Assembly (NCBI RefSeq): GCF_042660205.1
Contig: NZ_JBHSTQ010000002.1
Span: 62,001-126,000 of the forward strand
Direction of reading: 5' to 3'
DNA: 64,000 nucleotides
From: Sporolactobacillus kofuensis
GTDB lineage: Bacteria; Bacillota; Bacilli; Bacillales; Sporolactobacillaceae
Shown piece by piece: positions 46,585 to 54,648 of this stretch. Below the pieces are notes generated by a model that saw nothing but the letters and a program-made list of their open reading frames with translations, had not been told where the DNA came from and did not search any database. Position numbers and translations under genes: made by a program. The first letter of the stretch is position 1, and every line of letters begins with the position of its first letter.

Positions 46585-47019
46585 CTATTGCACAATTTTC
46601 TCTGTCGTGTACACGTGGGTTACCGTACCGCTTTTTAGAAAACTGTTAATTTTTACTTTTATCATAGTTTCTAATTTATTTAAGCCTTGCTGGTCTTGTA
46701 AATCACTAGGAGTCATCCCTGATACTGTATAAATGACAGCATTTTTTACTTGGAAAGATCGCTTTGTCAGTTCTGCTTTTGCATCTTTATTTGATACTTG
46801 GATATTGAAATCCAATTTTATAAAGTGATCACCCTTTATATTTGTTGTAATCTCACCAGTGTCAACTGTTAGATCTTTGACGATCTCATCTATATTGGGA
46901 TCCTTTACAGGTTCCTCACTGCGATTCATGCTTGACATGATGAAGAAGGCGGCAACGGTCCCAATGATCACAAGAACCATCAAAATAAACAGCAGATTCA
47001 TTCCTCTGCTTTTGAACAT
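46585..47019 (-). CDS. fliL: Flagellar basal body protein FliL
   Basis: Single-pass membrane protein near the stator. A membrane segment (about 8-29) precedes an extracytoplasmic FliL domain with YTVSGMTPSDLQDQQGLNKLE. 144 residues. The 5' end overlaps swrD by 22 bases. Confidence 0.93.
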   Translation of the reverse strand: MFKSRGMNLLFILMVLVIIGTVAAFFIMSSMNRSEEPVKDPNIDEIVKDLTVDTGEITTNIKGDHFIKLDFNIQVSNKDAKAELTKRSFQVKNAVIYTVSGMTPSDLQDQQGLNKLETMIKVKINSFLKSGTVTHVYTTEKIVQ

Positions 47020-47234
47020 CTCAACACACCCTCTTCCCCAGAAATTCCCGACACTAAAGAAATTGATTTCAAAAACTCACTCATTTTCTCACGAACTTCC
47101 TCAGGTGTTTCCTTGACAACGAGTTTCTTACCCGTTGTCAAGGTAATCGTCGTATCCGGCAATGCCTCCACCTGTTCAATAAGGAATGCATTAAGCATAA
47201 ATGATTGATTATTAAAATGTGTTAACTTGATCAT
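46998..47234 (-). CDS. swrD: FlbD-family protein SwrD
   Basis: A 78-residue FlbD/SwrD-family protein with the conserved MIKLTHFNNQSFMLNAFLIEQVEALPDTTITLTTGKK opening (described by positions 1-37). In B. subtilis SwrD raises flagellar torque for swarming. It sits between the hook gene and fliL, as expected. A terminator-like hairpin lies immediately upstream. Confidence 0.92.
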   Translation of the reverse strand: MIKLTHFNNQSFMLNAFLIEQVEALPDTTITLTTGKKLVVKETPEEVREKMSEFLKSISLVSGISGEEGVLRCSKAEE

Positions 47235-47242
47235 CCGCGTTA

Positions 47243-47274
47243 TAAAAATGTGCTGGACAAGGAAGATGCCCAGC
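47243..47274 (-). terminator. Terminator-like hairpin between hook gene and swrD
   Basis: On the minus strand GCTGGGC pairs with GTCCAGC (one wobble) across a 9-base loop, followed by ACATTTTTATAA. It has the form of an intrinsic terminator inside the fla/che operon. It would lower expression of swrD, fliL and all genes down to sigD, if active. Confidence 0.55.
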
Positions 47275-47294
47275 CATTTTTCTCCCCTATTTAA

Positions 47295-48059
47295 TTATTG
47301 TTTCAATTGAACTAATGTTTGAAGGATCTGATCGGCTGTTGTAATCGTTTTTGCATTTGCTTGATAGGCACGTTGCGCTTCAATCAGTGATGTCATTTCA
47401 TCGGTCAGATCGACATTAGAACCTTCGAGAGCACCTTGTTGAATCTTGGTCGAAGTACCTACACCTGTTGCTGGAACTGCACCACCAGAATTACCTGATA
47501 CTTGAAACAAAGAATTGCCAATTTTTTCAAGACCTGCGGGATTGTTAAAAACATAAACATTAATTTTGCCTAGGCCGGTCGCTGGAGTTCCATCATTGTT
47601 GACTCCTGTTATCGTGCCATCACTCGCTATTGTAAACGAACTAAGGCCATTAAAATTTCCGGTAACACCATCGATTGAATAACCTTGGGAGGTGACCAAT
47701 TCCCCAACATCATTTAATTTAAAATCCCCTGCACGTGTGTAAAACTTATTTGTGCCATCGGATACTTGAAAATAACCCTCACCATTAATTGCAACATCAT
47801 ACGGATTTCCTGTAGAGTTTACAACACCATTCGTTACAATATTATCAATTGATCCTGTTTGAGAACCCAATCCTACTTGAATGGCATTCCGACCAGTGCT
47901 TGCATTCTGTACATTATCATTAAACATATCTTCAAAGTTGATGCGTCCTTTTTTGAAACCTGTCGTACTGACGTTTGAGATGTTGTTACCAATCACGTCA
48001 AGATAAGTTTGAAAATTTTTCAGTCCTGAAACACCTGTTCCCAATGATCTCAATAACAT
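47295..48059 (-). CDS. flgE: Flagellar hook protein (FlgE of B. subtilis; FlgG-like)
   Basis: Flagellar axial protein of the FlgE/FlgF/FlgG family. The N-terminal rod motif (GVSGLKNFQTYLDVIGNNISNVSTTGF) and C-terminal SNVDLTDEMTSLIEAQRAYQANAKTITTADQILQTL (both described by residues 9-35 and about 215-250) are intact. The position (flgD, then this gene, then swrD-fliL) corresponds to B. subtilis flgE, formerly called flgG, so automated annotation may say FlgG. 254 residues. Confidence 0.9.
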   Translation of the reverse strand: MLLRSLGTGVSGLKNFQTYLDVIGNNISNVSTTGFKKGRINFEDMFNDNVQNASTGRNAIQVGLGSQTGSIDNIVTNGVVNSTGNPYDVAINGEGYFQVSDGTNKFYTRAGDFKLNDVGELVTSQGYSIDGVTGNFNGLSSFTIASDGTITGVNNDGTPATGLGKINVYVFNNPAGLEKIGNSLFQVSGNSGGAVPATGVGTSTKIQQGALEGSNVDLTDEMTSLIEAQRAYQANAKTITTADQILQTLVQLKQ

Positions 48060-48079
48060 AATTGAATCCTCCTTTTTGT

Positions 48080-48103
48080 AACTGCCTCTGTCATTCGGCA
48101 GTT
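48080..48103 (-). other. Small hairpin ahead of hook gene
   Basis: AACTGCC / GGCAGTT with a 10-base loop lies just upstream of the AAAGGAGGA ribosome-binding site of the hook gene. No T-run follows. Possible stabiliser or translational element; function unknown. Confidence 0.4.
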
Positions 48104-48131
48104 TTAGCTCTCCTATAAAGGTCCAGCTGAT

Positions 48132-48527
48132 TTAGTGATTAATGACAATTGTGCCATTAATGTTCGAGAAAATTCTTGTGTTTGTTTCATCAAGGCCCAT
48201 GGCGGTAATCACCGTTTGATTTGGTGTGTTCACAACGAGTGCGGCATCCTTCGTTAAAACCAGTGAATCATTAATCCCCATTTTCTGTGCTTCTTGCATT
48301 TTTGTATGAATCAGATTCCACTCATTTTGCGAAATATGAATATTCCGTTCTTGTATTCGCTCACGGGCATGCTTTGAAATTTTCAATGGCAACTTTCCAA
48401 ACTCTTCTTCAAGGTTCTGGGCAAAAGAATGGCCTTGAACGGTCGATTTATGATCTTGTTTCGATTCTGATACTGCACGCTCCGGCAACGGTAACTGTTG
48501 ATATACAAAGGCATTAATCTTAGTCAC
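48132..48527 (-). CDS. Flagellar operon protein, TIGR02530 type
   Basis: A 131-residue protein found between flgD and the hook gene in many Bacillales and Clostridia; it matches the TIGR02530-type flagellar operon family by its central SKHARERIQERNIHISQNEW and following MGINDSLVLTKDAALVVN segments. No signal peptide or membrane segment is visible. The 3' end of flgD overlaps its start by eight bases. The family lacks a well-established function; a role in hook assembly is suggested only by position. Confidence 0.85.
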   Translation of the reverse strand: MTKINAFVYQQLPLPERAVSESKQDHKSTVQGHSFAQNLEEEFGKLPLKISKHARERIQERNIHISQNEWNLIHTKMQEAQKMGINDSLVLTKDAALVVNTPNQTVITAMGLDETNTRIFSNINGTIVINH

Positions 48528-48993
48528 CGTTGCTCGCTCCTGTTACATTGCTAACTTCAGTGATCGTTGAGGGATCGACACTTTCTCCATGATCAGTGAC
48601 ATAAGAAACAGATCCGTCTTTCAGTGTGACTGATTTAACGATGCCGCTAAGTATATTGGTAAGTGAATTTCCATTACTATCAGTAGCCGTATCTGTCCAA
48701 CTGATTTGTTTGCCGATCATGGATGCTTGTTCAGAAAGGGACTGGTTGGATTGTGAAGCTACTAACTTGTCAATGGCATTACTCATATTCTGAGTCTGCT
48801 CAAGTGTTGTAAAGTCCGCCATCTGCGACACAAACTGCCCGCTATCCATCGGTGAAGTTGGATCTTGGTTGGTCAACTGAGCGACGAGTAATTTCAAAAA
48901 AGAATCTTTATCCAAAGCACTGTTCGCGTTATTTGTTGACGTTGTTGAAGTATTCGTTGTTGCTGATGTACCTGAACTCGCTGAAATACTCAT
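48520..48993 (-). CDS. flgD: Flagellar hook-capping protein FlgD
   Basis: Scaffold for hook polymerisation. After a Ser/Thr/Asn-rich export segment (1-27), the conserved LDKDSFLKLLVAQLTNQDPTSPMDSGQFVSQMADFTTLEQ region (about 28-67) is present. 157 residues, a short FlgD as in B. subtilis. One base separates it from fliK. Confidence 0.95.
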   Translation of the reverse strand: MSISASSGTSATTNTSTTSTNNANSALDKDSFLKLLVAQLTNQDPTSPMDSGQFVSQMADFTTLEQTQNMSNAIDKLVASQSNQSLSEQASMIGKQISWTDTATDSNGNSLTNILSGIVKSVTLKDGSVSYVTDHGESVDPSTITEVSNVTGASNGD

Positions 48994-48994
48994 C

Positions 48995-50437
48995 TTAGAT
49001 CATACCTCCTGTCATCCACTCAGAGAATGAATAGTTACTCTGTAGATCGTCATTGCTGACCGCCTGCAGAACTTGATGTTTTTTCTGCTGATGCTCTTGC
49101 TCTTGTTGATCCTGTCTGCCCTGGTGCTGTTGAAATTCACCTTGTTGTTGGCTTTGACTTTGTGCATGTTCCGGAGTAGCCGTCTGCAATTGCCGGGTAA
49201 CATCAATCTGAGTAAACGAAATGCCTTTCCCTGCACAATCATGTTTCAATTGGTTCAAACCACTTTCGAGTAAGTCTTTTGCAGCTTTTGTCTCTGCCGT
49301 GATTTGAGCGACTAACCCCTGATCACCCCTACTTACGGAAATCGTCAATTTGCCCAAATTTTCTGGTCGTAAAGAGAGGGTATAAACCTCTGAATCACCT
49401 TTTTCCAGTTTCAGAGAAGACTTACCTAACCATTCACTGAGTTGATCTGAAACCTGTTGATGAACAGGCGTTTGTTTTTCTTGTACTTTACCCGACTGAT
49501 AACTCGACCAAAGTTCAAGCTTATTCATTACCCCAGTCACAGAACGAAGATGTTCACTTTGACTCTGTGACTGCGTAATCGTAGCATCCAATACTTTTTG
49601 GTGCGCTCCATCATTCTTTTGTTTGGTCGTGTCAGTTGATGAATGCGGATCGGGAAGAACACTTAGACTTGAGTGCATACTTTTCTTAAATGCTTGTCGA
49701 TCATACCCCTGTTCAACCGCTTTTTGATCACTACCCCAAGTTTGTTGCCTCAAGACTTCCACTCTTGCTTTGATGGGTTGGTTGATGATGTTCTTGTTTT
49801 GCTGAGTATCGTTCTTTTGATTCACAAGTGCATCAGTCATTGACGAATGAGCACTTTGCTGCACCTGACCTAGTTGGATCTTAACTTCTTGTTGCTCGTT
49901 TTGTGAATGCACGCTTGTCATTGTTTTATGCATTTGATTCGTAATCTGAGTAGTCACCGTATCTTTAGTTGTTTGCACATACGGTAGGCCAGCGTCACCA
50001 GAACGATTCATTGAAGCATTCCCTTGGTCGGACACATGATTAATAGTCTCTGAGCTTTTAGCATTCATTTGATTTTTTAGAGCTTGCTCATTACTTTGAT
50101 TCTTAACCGCGTCTTGGACTATCCTTTGCTCCAAAGTCTTTTTTGAAGATGACTCTGATTGCTCCTTCGATAACTTAACACTCATTCGGTTTTCAGGAAT
50201 GTGCGCCTTACGCTGATTCTTAACCGTTTCATGCACAATTCTTGGGTCCGAAGCACTTTTTGACTGTGACTCTGATGACTCCTTCGTACCTTTTGAACTC
50301 AGTTGATGCTGAATCAGTTGAATCGCCGACAAAAAAGTAGTTTCATCCGCAGTACTACTTTTTTTCTTTTTCTTTGCCACATGTCCAGTGACTTCTTGTA
50401 CCTTGAGATTTTTCATATCCATTACCGTCGTATTCAC
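48995..50437 (-). CDS. fliK: Flagellar hook-length control protein FliK
   Basis: Secreted ruler that triggers the FlhB specificity switch. The C-terminal FliK domain (SLRPENLGKLTISVSRGDQGLVAQITAET region, about residues 375-440) is clear; the rest is low-complexity and Gln/Ser/Lys-rich, as usual. Two tandem 39-residue repeats lie near the N terminus (about 55-132). GTG at 50437 follows GGAGGTG; the TTG at 50455 lacks a site. About 480 residues; the tail is Gln/His-rich. Confidence 0.9.
   Translation of the reverse strand: MNTTVMDMKNLKVQEVTGHVAKKKKKSSTADETTFLSAIQLIQHQLSSKGTKESSESQSKSASDPRIVHETVKNQRKAHIPENRMSVKLSKEQSESSSKKTLEQRIVQDAVKNQSNEQALKNQMNAKSSETINHVSDQGNASMNRSGDAGLPYVQTTKDTVTTQITNQMHKTMTSVHSQNEQQEVKIQLGQVQQSAHSSMTDALVNQKNDTQQNKNIINQPIKARVEVLRQQTWGSDQKAVEQGYDRQAFKKSMHSSLSVLPDPHSSTDTTKQKNDGAHQKVLDATITQSQSQSEHLRSVTGVMNKLELWSSYQSGKVQEKQTPVHQQVSDQLSEWLGKSSLKLEKGDSEVYTLSLRPENLGKLTISVSRGDQGLVAQITAETKAAKDLLESGLNQLKHDCAGKGISFTQIDVTRQLQTATPEHAQSQSQQQGEFQQHQGRQDQQEQEHQQKKHQVLQAVSNDDLQSNYSFSEWMTGGMI
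50042..50275 (-). repeat. Tandem 117-bp repeat within fliK
   Basis: Two adjacent copies of a 39-codon unit encode related peptides sharing SES...RIV...VKNQ...N.M..K.S. The matching residues recur at a constant offset of 39, and the DNA shares stretches such as ATTCTTAACCG and GACTCTGA. It lies in the variable length-determining part of FliK. Confidence 0.75.
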
Positions 50438-50465
50438 TTTTTCACCTCCTTTCAAAGACTATCGA

Positions 50466-51101
50466 TCAAGGCGACGTTGTCGTCGTCATTGTCGATGTCG
50501 TACCTGCACTCGATGTTGAACTAGCATTTGATGTATTCGCCTTTAATAGCGGCGTTAATGCAGCTGCTTTATTAACATCCATATTTTCAAGAATAGAAGC
50601 TTTCGTTTTATCATCCAGTAAATTGATATATTTTGCTGCTTGCTTCACGCTCAACTTGCTGAAAATCGCACCTGCCTTTGCAGGATCCATTGTTTTATAC
50701 GTTTGAGCGTATACCGCTTGACGAGCAGCAGCATTCTGATTCTTTGTTTGCTTGGCTGTATCATTTGCGTCATTTTGTGCCTGCTTCAATTGATTTTTCA
50801 ATTGCGCCACTTGATCCGTTAAATTATTTTTGTCACTCTGAAGTCGTTTCAAAGTTACTTTTTGATCTGAATTTTCCGCTTTCAATTGTGCAATTTGTGC
50901 AGAACTACCTGAAGCTGATTGCTGCATCTGACTTGAGGATTGATCTTTAACTATAAGGTTTTTTGCTTCTTCGATAGGATCAAGTCCTGCAAGTTTTAAA
51001 AACAAAGCAGCGATGAGCAGCATAAAAAGAATAGGAACTAAAATCGCTAAGAATACTTTTAATAGCTTTAATCCAAATCCTGTTCGTTTTGTATTCTCCA
51101 T
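50466..51101 (-). CDS. ylxF: YlxF/MotE-like flagellar membrane protein
   Basis: A 211-residue protein with an N-terminal membrane segment (about 12-36), a long coiled coil (about 70-110) and a C-terminal MgtE-N/FliG-like helical domain (MDPAKAGAIFSKLSVKQAAKYINLLDD), then a Ser/Thr-rich tail. This is the MotE/YlxF architecture, in its usual place between fliJ and fliK. Its precise role in Bacillus is not established. Confidence 0.88.
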   Translation of the reverse strand: MENTKRTGFGLKLLKVFLAILVPILFMLLIAALFLKLAGLDPIEEAKNLIVKDQSSSQMQQSASGSSAQIAQLKAENSDQKVTLKRLQSDKNNLTDQVAQLKNQLKQAQNDANDTAKQTKNQNAAARQAVYAQTYKTMDPAKAGAIFSKLSVKQAAKYINLLDDKTKASILENMDVNKAAALTPLLKANTSNASSTSSAGTTSTMTTTTSP

Positions 51102-51113
51102 TTAGCTTCCTCC

Positions 51114-51551
51114 TTAACTTTGAAAGGTTCTCTGACCAGCGATTTCATCCATCTGTTTCATTTCTGTTTTATGAACTACTTTATTAAAAATTAGTTGTTG
51201 CTTTTCTTTAATTTTTTCATACTTCTTTACTTCAATAGCTTTCTGCTGTAATTTTCCTTGAAAAGTTTCTAATTGCAGTTTGGCACGCAGATATTGCTTG
51301 TTCGTCTCTTCAATGAGAAAGTCAATTTTATTAACATCGGACATGCCCATCTTCATTTGATCAATAGTTATTGCTTGGTTCATTTGATTTTGGAGATCCG
51401 TTTGCACACGATTTTTCTGTTCAACCAGATCAATGAGTCTATGTGCCAGTTTTTCAAAAGCATCAAACAGGTACTTGTACTGAACCTCTAGATTCTGCTT
51501 TTCATTCTCGGCAAGTTTCATAACACGTTCAAACCGATACTCAAACGCCAT
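51114..51551 (-). CDS. fliJ: Flagellar export protein FliJ
   Basis: A 145-residue, nearly all-helical coiled-coil protein that links the FliI ATPase ring to FlhA. The sequence is rich in Lys, Gln and Glu heptads. The start overlaps fliI by 11 bases. Identification rests on length, composition and position. Confidence 0.92.
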   Translation of the reverse strand: MAFEYRFERVMKLAENEKQNLEVQYKYLFDAFEKLAHRLIDLVEQKNRVQTDLQNQMNQAITIDQMKMGMSDVNKIDFLIEETNKQYLRAKLQLETFQGKLQQKAIEVKKYEKIKEKQQLIFNKVVHKTEMKQMDEIAGQRTFQS

Positions 51552-52869
51552 TCGAACTCATCTCCTGCCCGAAATCATTAATCAATTGATGAACCGAGTC
51601 TTTTAGATTCACACTTTCGCTCTCCGCTTGACGTAAATAAGTTAACATTTTGGGGCGGAAATGAATCGCTTCATCGATTTCTGGTGAACTCCCTTGCTTA
51701 TAAGCACCGATATTGATAAGATCTTCCGATTCAGAGTACTGAGAGAGCAAGGATCGAAATTTTAACGCCGCTCGTAAATGATCTGGAGTACTTATTGTGT
51801 TCATCACACGACTGACACTCTTTAACAGATTAATAGCGGGATATTGCCCCTTTTGAGCGAGCGCTCGATCAAGTACGATATGTCCGTCAAGAATACCTCT
51901 TGCTGTATCCGAGATCGGTTCATCAAGATCATCACCATCGACTAATACGGTATAAAAGGCTGTGATCGTACCGTGCTGATCCGTTCCTGTTCGTTCCAAC
52001 AATTTTGGTAATAATGCAAAAACCGAGGGAGGATACCCCTTTGTCGTTGGTGGTTCACCGATTGCAAGACCAATTTCACGCTGGCTCATTGCCACACGTG
52101 TCAGTGAATCCATCATCAACAAAACATTTTTCCCTTCTGAACGAAAGTGTTCGGCAATTGCGGTTGCTGTGAGTGCGCCTTTGATTCTCATTAGTGCCGG
52201 TTGGTCACTCGTAGCTACAATCACAATGGAACGTTTTATCCCTTCAGGTCCCAGGTCTTTTTCAAGAAATTCTTTTACTTCCCGGCCACGTTCTCCAATT
52301 AAAGCAATAACATTCAGGTCCGCTGTTGTATTTCGAGCAATCATCCCCATTAGAGTACTCTTGCCCACACCGCTACCTGCAAAAATACCTACACGTTGCC
52401 CTTTTCCAACAGTCAGTAATCCATTTATCGAACGAATACCAAGCTCAATTGGCTCAGTGATACGCGGCCGAGTCATTGGGTCCGGTGGGTCCTGGTTGGT
52501 TGGAACATTCACCACAGGCTTTGAAAAAGCCATTCCTGAAGAGGGATGCCCAAGGCTGTCGCACACTTGACCAATCAGTTCATCATTAACCTTTACTTCA
52601 AGAGGTTTATCTGTTGCTTCAACCAGACAACCTGGGGATATTTGTGCAATAGATGTGTAAGGCATCAGCAAAATATTTTCATCCTTAAATCCAACAACTT
52701 CAGCCATAACTTTTTTTCTGCCATTTTTGATATGTATGAGACAAACATCGCCAACAGATGCAGAAGGTCCCTTCGATTCAATGAGAAGTCCCACAACTCG
52801 ATTAATTTTTCCATAGCGGCGGTAACTGTCGATAGAGGAGAGTTCATCAATCAAAAGGTTCATTTTCAT
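51541..52869 (-). CDS. fliI: Flagellar export ATPase FliI
   Basis: F1-beta-like ATPase of the flagellar export apparatus. Walker A GSGVGKST at 165-172, Walker B region LLMMDSLTRVA, and the type III ATPase signature ISDTARGILDGHIVLDR are present. 442 residues. ATG at good spacing after GGAGGAGC, one base after fliH. Confidence 0.97.
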   Translation of the reverse strand: MKMNLLIDELSSIDSYRRYGKINRVVGLLIESKGPSASVGDVCLIHIKNGRKKVMAEVVGFKDENILLMPYTSIAQISPGCLVEATDKPLEVKVNDELIGQVCDSLGHPSSGMAFSKPVVNVPTNQDPPDPMTRPRITEPIELGIRSINGLLTVGKGQRVGIFAGSGVGKSTLMGMIARNTTADLNVIALIGERGREVKEFLEKDLGPEGIKRSIVIVATSDQPALMRIKGALTATAIAEHFRSEGKNVLLMMDSLTRVAMSQREIGLAIGEPPTTKGYPPSVFALLPKLLERTGTDQHGTITAFYTVLVDGDDLDEPISDTARGILDGHIVLDRALAQKGQYPAINLLKSVSRVMNTISTPDHLRAALKFRSLLSQYSESEDLINIGAYKQGSSPEIDEAIHFRPKMLTYLRQAESESVNLKDSVHQLINDFGQEMSSNGV

Positions 52870-52870
52870 A

Positions 52871-53626
52871 TCAATGCTCCTCCATCAATTCAGAGAGTTT
52901 CTCTTTAATCACTTGCAGTTGACTACGTACGCCGGCATCAATTTTGCCGAAGGAGGTTTCAATCGTGCATTGATCATTTGAAAAATCACTATCCGCATAA
53001 ATGAAAATCTTAGCATCTTGTACAAGTTTTTTTAATTCATCGATGTGTTGGTTAATCGATTCAAAGTGAATAGGCGCAACCGTTATTTTAATTGTCTCTT
53101 GATCACGAACTTCTCTTACCGCTTTTTCAACTAATGAAAACCATTTGTCTTCATCGAGAGCTACCGAAGTTGCAATGATTTTTTCTGCAACAGCCATTGA
53201 GAGACTCAATATTTCAGGTTCCGCTTTTTTTATGTACTCGTTAAAATATGTTTGTGCTTGATCAACAAAAAGATTTCCTTGTTGAATCTGTTTCGCATAC
53301 TTTTCTTTTGCTTCCTTAGTTCCTTGTAAGAAGCCAGCTTCGTAACCCTCTTTTACACTTTTCTGATGGGCTTCTTCACGTTTCTGTTTCGCTCGTTCAT
53401 TTTCTGTTTCGATTTGATGTTGCATTCTCGCCTGTTCTTCTTCTGCCTCTCTGATTATACGCGCGGCTTCGTGCTTTGCCTGATTTATCTTTTCTGTCAG
53501 TGTTTTCTCAATGGACTCTTGATCCATCTCATCAGTTAATGCATCAAGTTGAGGATCAATGATTGCTGAGATCTGAACAATCTTCGCTTCACCCTCTGTT
53601 TGCGCGCGCTTTATCAGATTAGACAA
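52871..53626 (-). CDS. fliH: Flagellar assembly protein FliH
   Basis: Regulator of FliI that tethers it to the C ring. A central charged coiled coil (about 45-105) precedes a FliH/HrpE-type C-terminal domain. The start is uncertain. TTG at 53626 has AAGGGAG at ideal spacing and is chosen; an ATG at 53635 directly abuts that site, and the frame extends to 53653. It overlaps the fliG 3' end. Confidence 0.9.
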   Translation of the reverse strand: MSNLIKRAQTEGEAKIVQISAIIDPQLDALTDEMDQESIEKTLTEKINQAKHEAARIIREAEEEQARMQHQIETENERAKQKREEAHQKSVKEGYEAGFLQGTKEAKEKYAKQIQQGNLFVDQAQTYFNEYIKKAEPEILSLSMAVAEKIIATSVALDEDKWFSLVEKAVREVRDQETIKITVAPIHFESINQHIDELKKLVQDAKIFIYADSDFSNDQCTIETSFGKIDAGVRSQLQVIKEKLSELMEEH

Positions 53627-54644
53627 TGACGTCATCTCCCTTACCGCGTGCAATCACAATCTCACCAGCATCTTCGAGCTTACGGATCGTGTTGACAATT
53701 CTCGTTTGCGCTTCTTCAACGTCATGTAAACGAACAGGGCCCATGTATTCCATTTCTTCTTTGAAACTCGCTGCCATCCGTTCGGACATATTTTTAAATA
53801 ATAGTTCTTTTACTTCATCACTGGCCGTCCGCATTGCTAGAATAAGATCCTCATTCTCACTTTCACGAATGACGCGCTGGATCGCACGGTCATCAAGGAC
53901 AATGATGTCTTCAAACACAAACATACGTTTTTTGATTTCTTCTGCTAAATCAGGATCTTGTTTCTCGAGTTTTTCAAGGATGTTTTTTTCAGTCGTCCGG
54001 TCAACTCCGTTAAGTACACTGACGATGGAAGGTATGCCACCTGTCTGAGTGTAATCTTCGTTAATTGAAGAACTAGAGATTTTCTTCTCTAGTATTCTTT
54101 CAACCTGAGAAATTGTTTCCGGTGAAGTACGGTCCATCTGTGCTATTCGCTGAGCAACATTCGCTTGAACTTCAACTGGGAGTGCAGATAAGACAGCACC
54201 TGCTTGATCCGGATCAAGATAAGATAATACAAGTGCAATCGTTTGTGGATGTTCGTTTTGAATAAAGTTCAAAATCTGTTGCGGATCACTTTTGCGCATG
54301 AAATCAAATGGCTTGACTTGAAGTGTGGACGTCAACCTTTGAATCACCTTGTTGGCTTGATCTGATCCTAGGGCTTTTTCAAGAATTTGCTTGGCGTACC
54401 CAATACCGCCTTGTGAGATATACTCTTGAGCGAGCGCTGTCTGAAAAAACTCTTCGATCACTTGTCCCTTAGTTTCAGCATCTATTTTTCTTGCATTTGA
54501 AATTTCCAATGTCATATCTTCAATTTCCTGTTCCGTAAACTGTTTGAAGATATTTGCTGAAACATCGGTTCCAAGAGCGATCATTAAAATCGCCGCTTTC
54601 TGTTTTCCAGTTAATTTCGTTCTGCGCTCTGCCATCACCGACAT
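53619..54644 (-). CDS. fliG: Flagellar motor switch protein FliG
   Basis: C-ring protein generating torque with the stator. The N domain binds FliF; the middle domain has the conserved EHPQTIALVLSYLDPDQAG segment; the C domain carries the charged torque helix region (FEDIIVLDDRAIQRVIRE). 341 residues. Last codons overlap the fliH start region. Confidence 0.97.
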   Translation of the reverse strand: MSVMAERRTKLTGKQKAAILMIALGTDVSANIFKQFTEQEIEDMTLEISNARKIDAETKGQVIEEFFQTALAQEYISQGGIGYAKQILEKALGSDQANKVIQRLTSTLQVKPFDFMRKSDPQQILNFIQNEHPQTIALVLSYLDPDQAGAVLSALPVEVQANVAQRIAQMDRTSPETISQVERILEKKISSSSINEDYTQTGGIPSIVSVLNGVDRTTEKNILEKLEKQDPDLAEEIKKRMFVFEDIIVLDDRAIQRVIRESENEDLILAMRTASDEVKELLFKNMSERMAASFKEEMEYMGPVRLHDVEEAQTRIVNTIRKLEDAGEIVIARGKGDDVIV

Positions 54645-54648
54645 CTCC

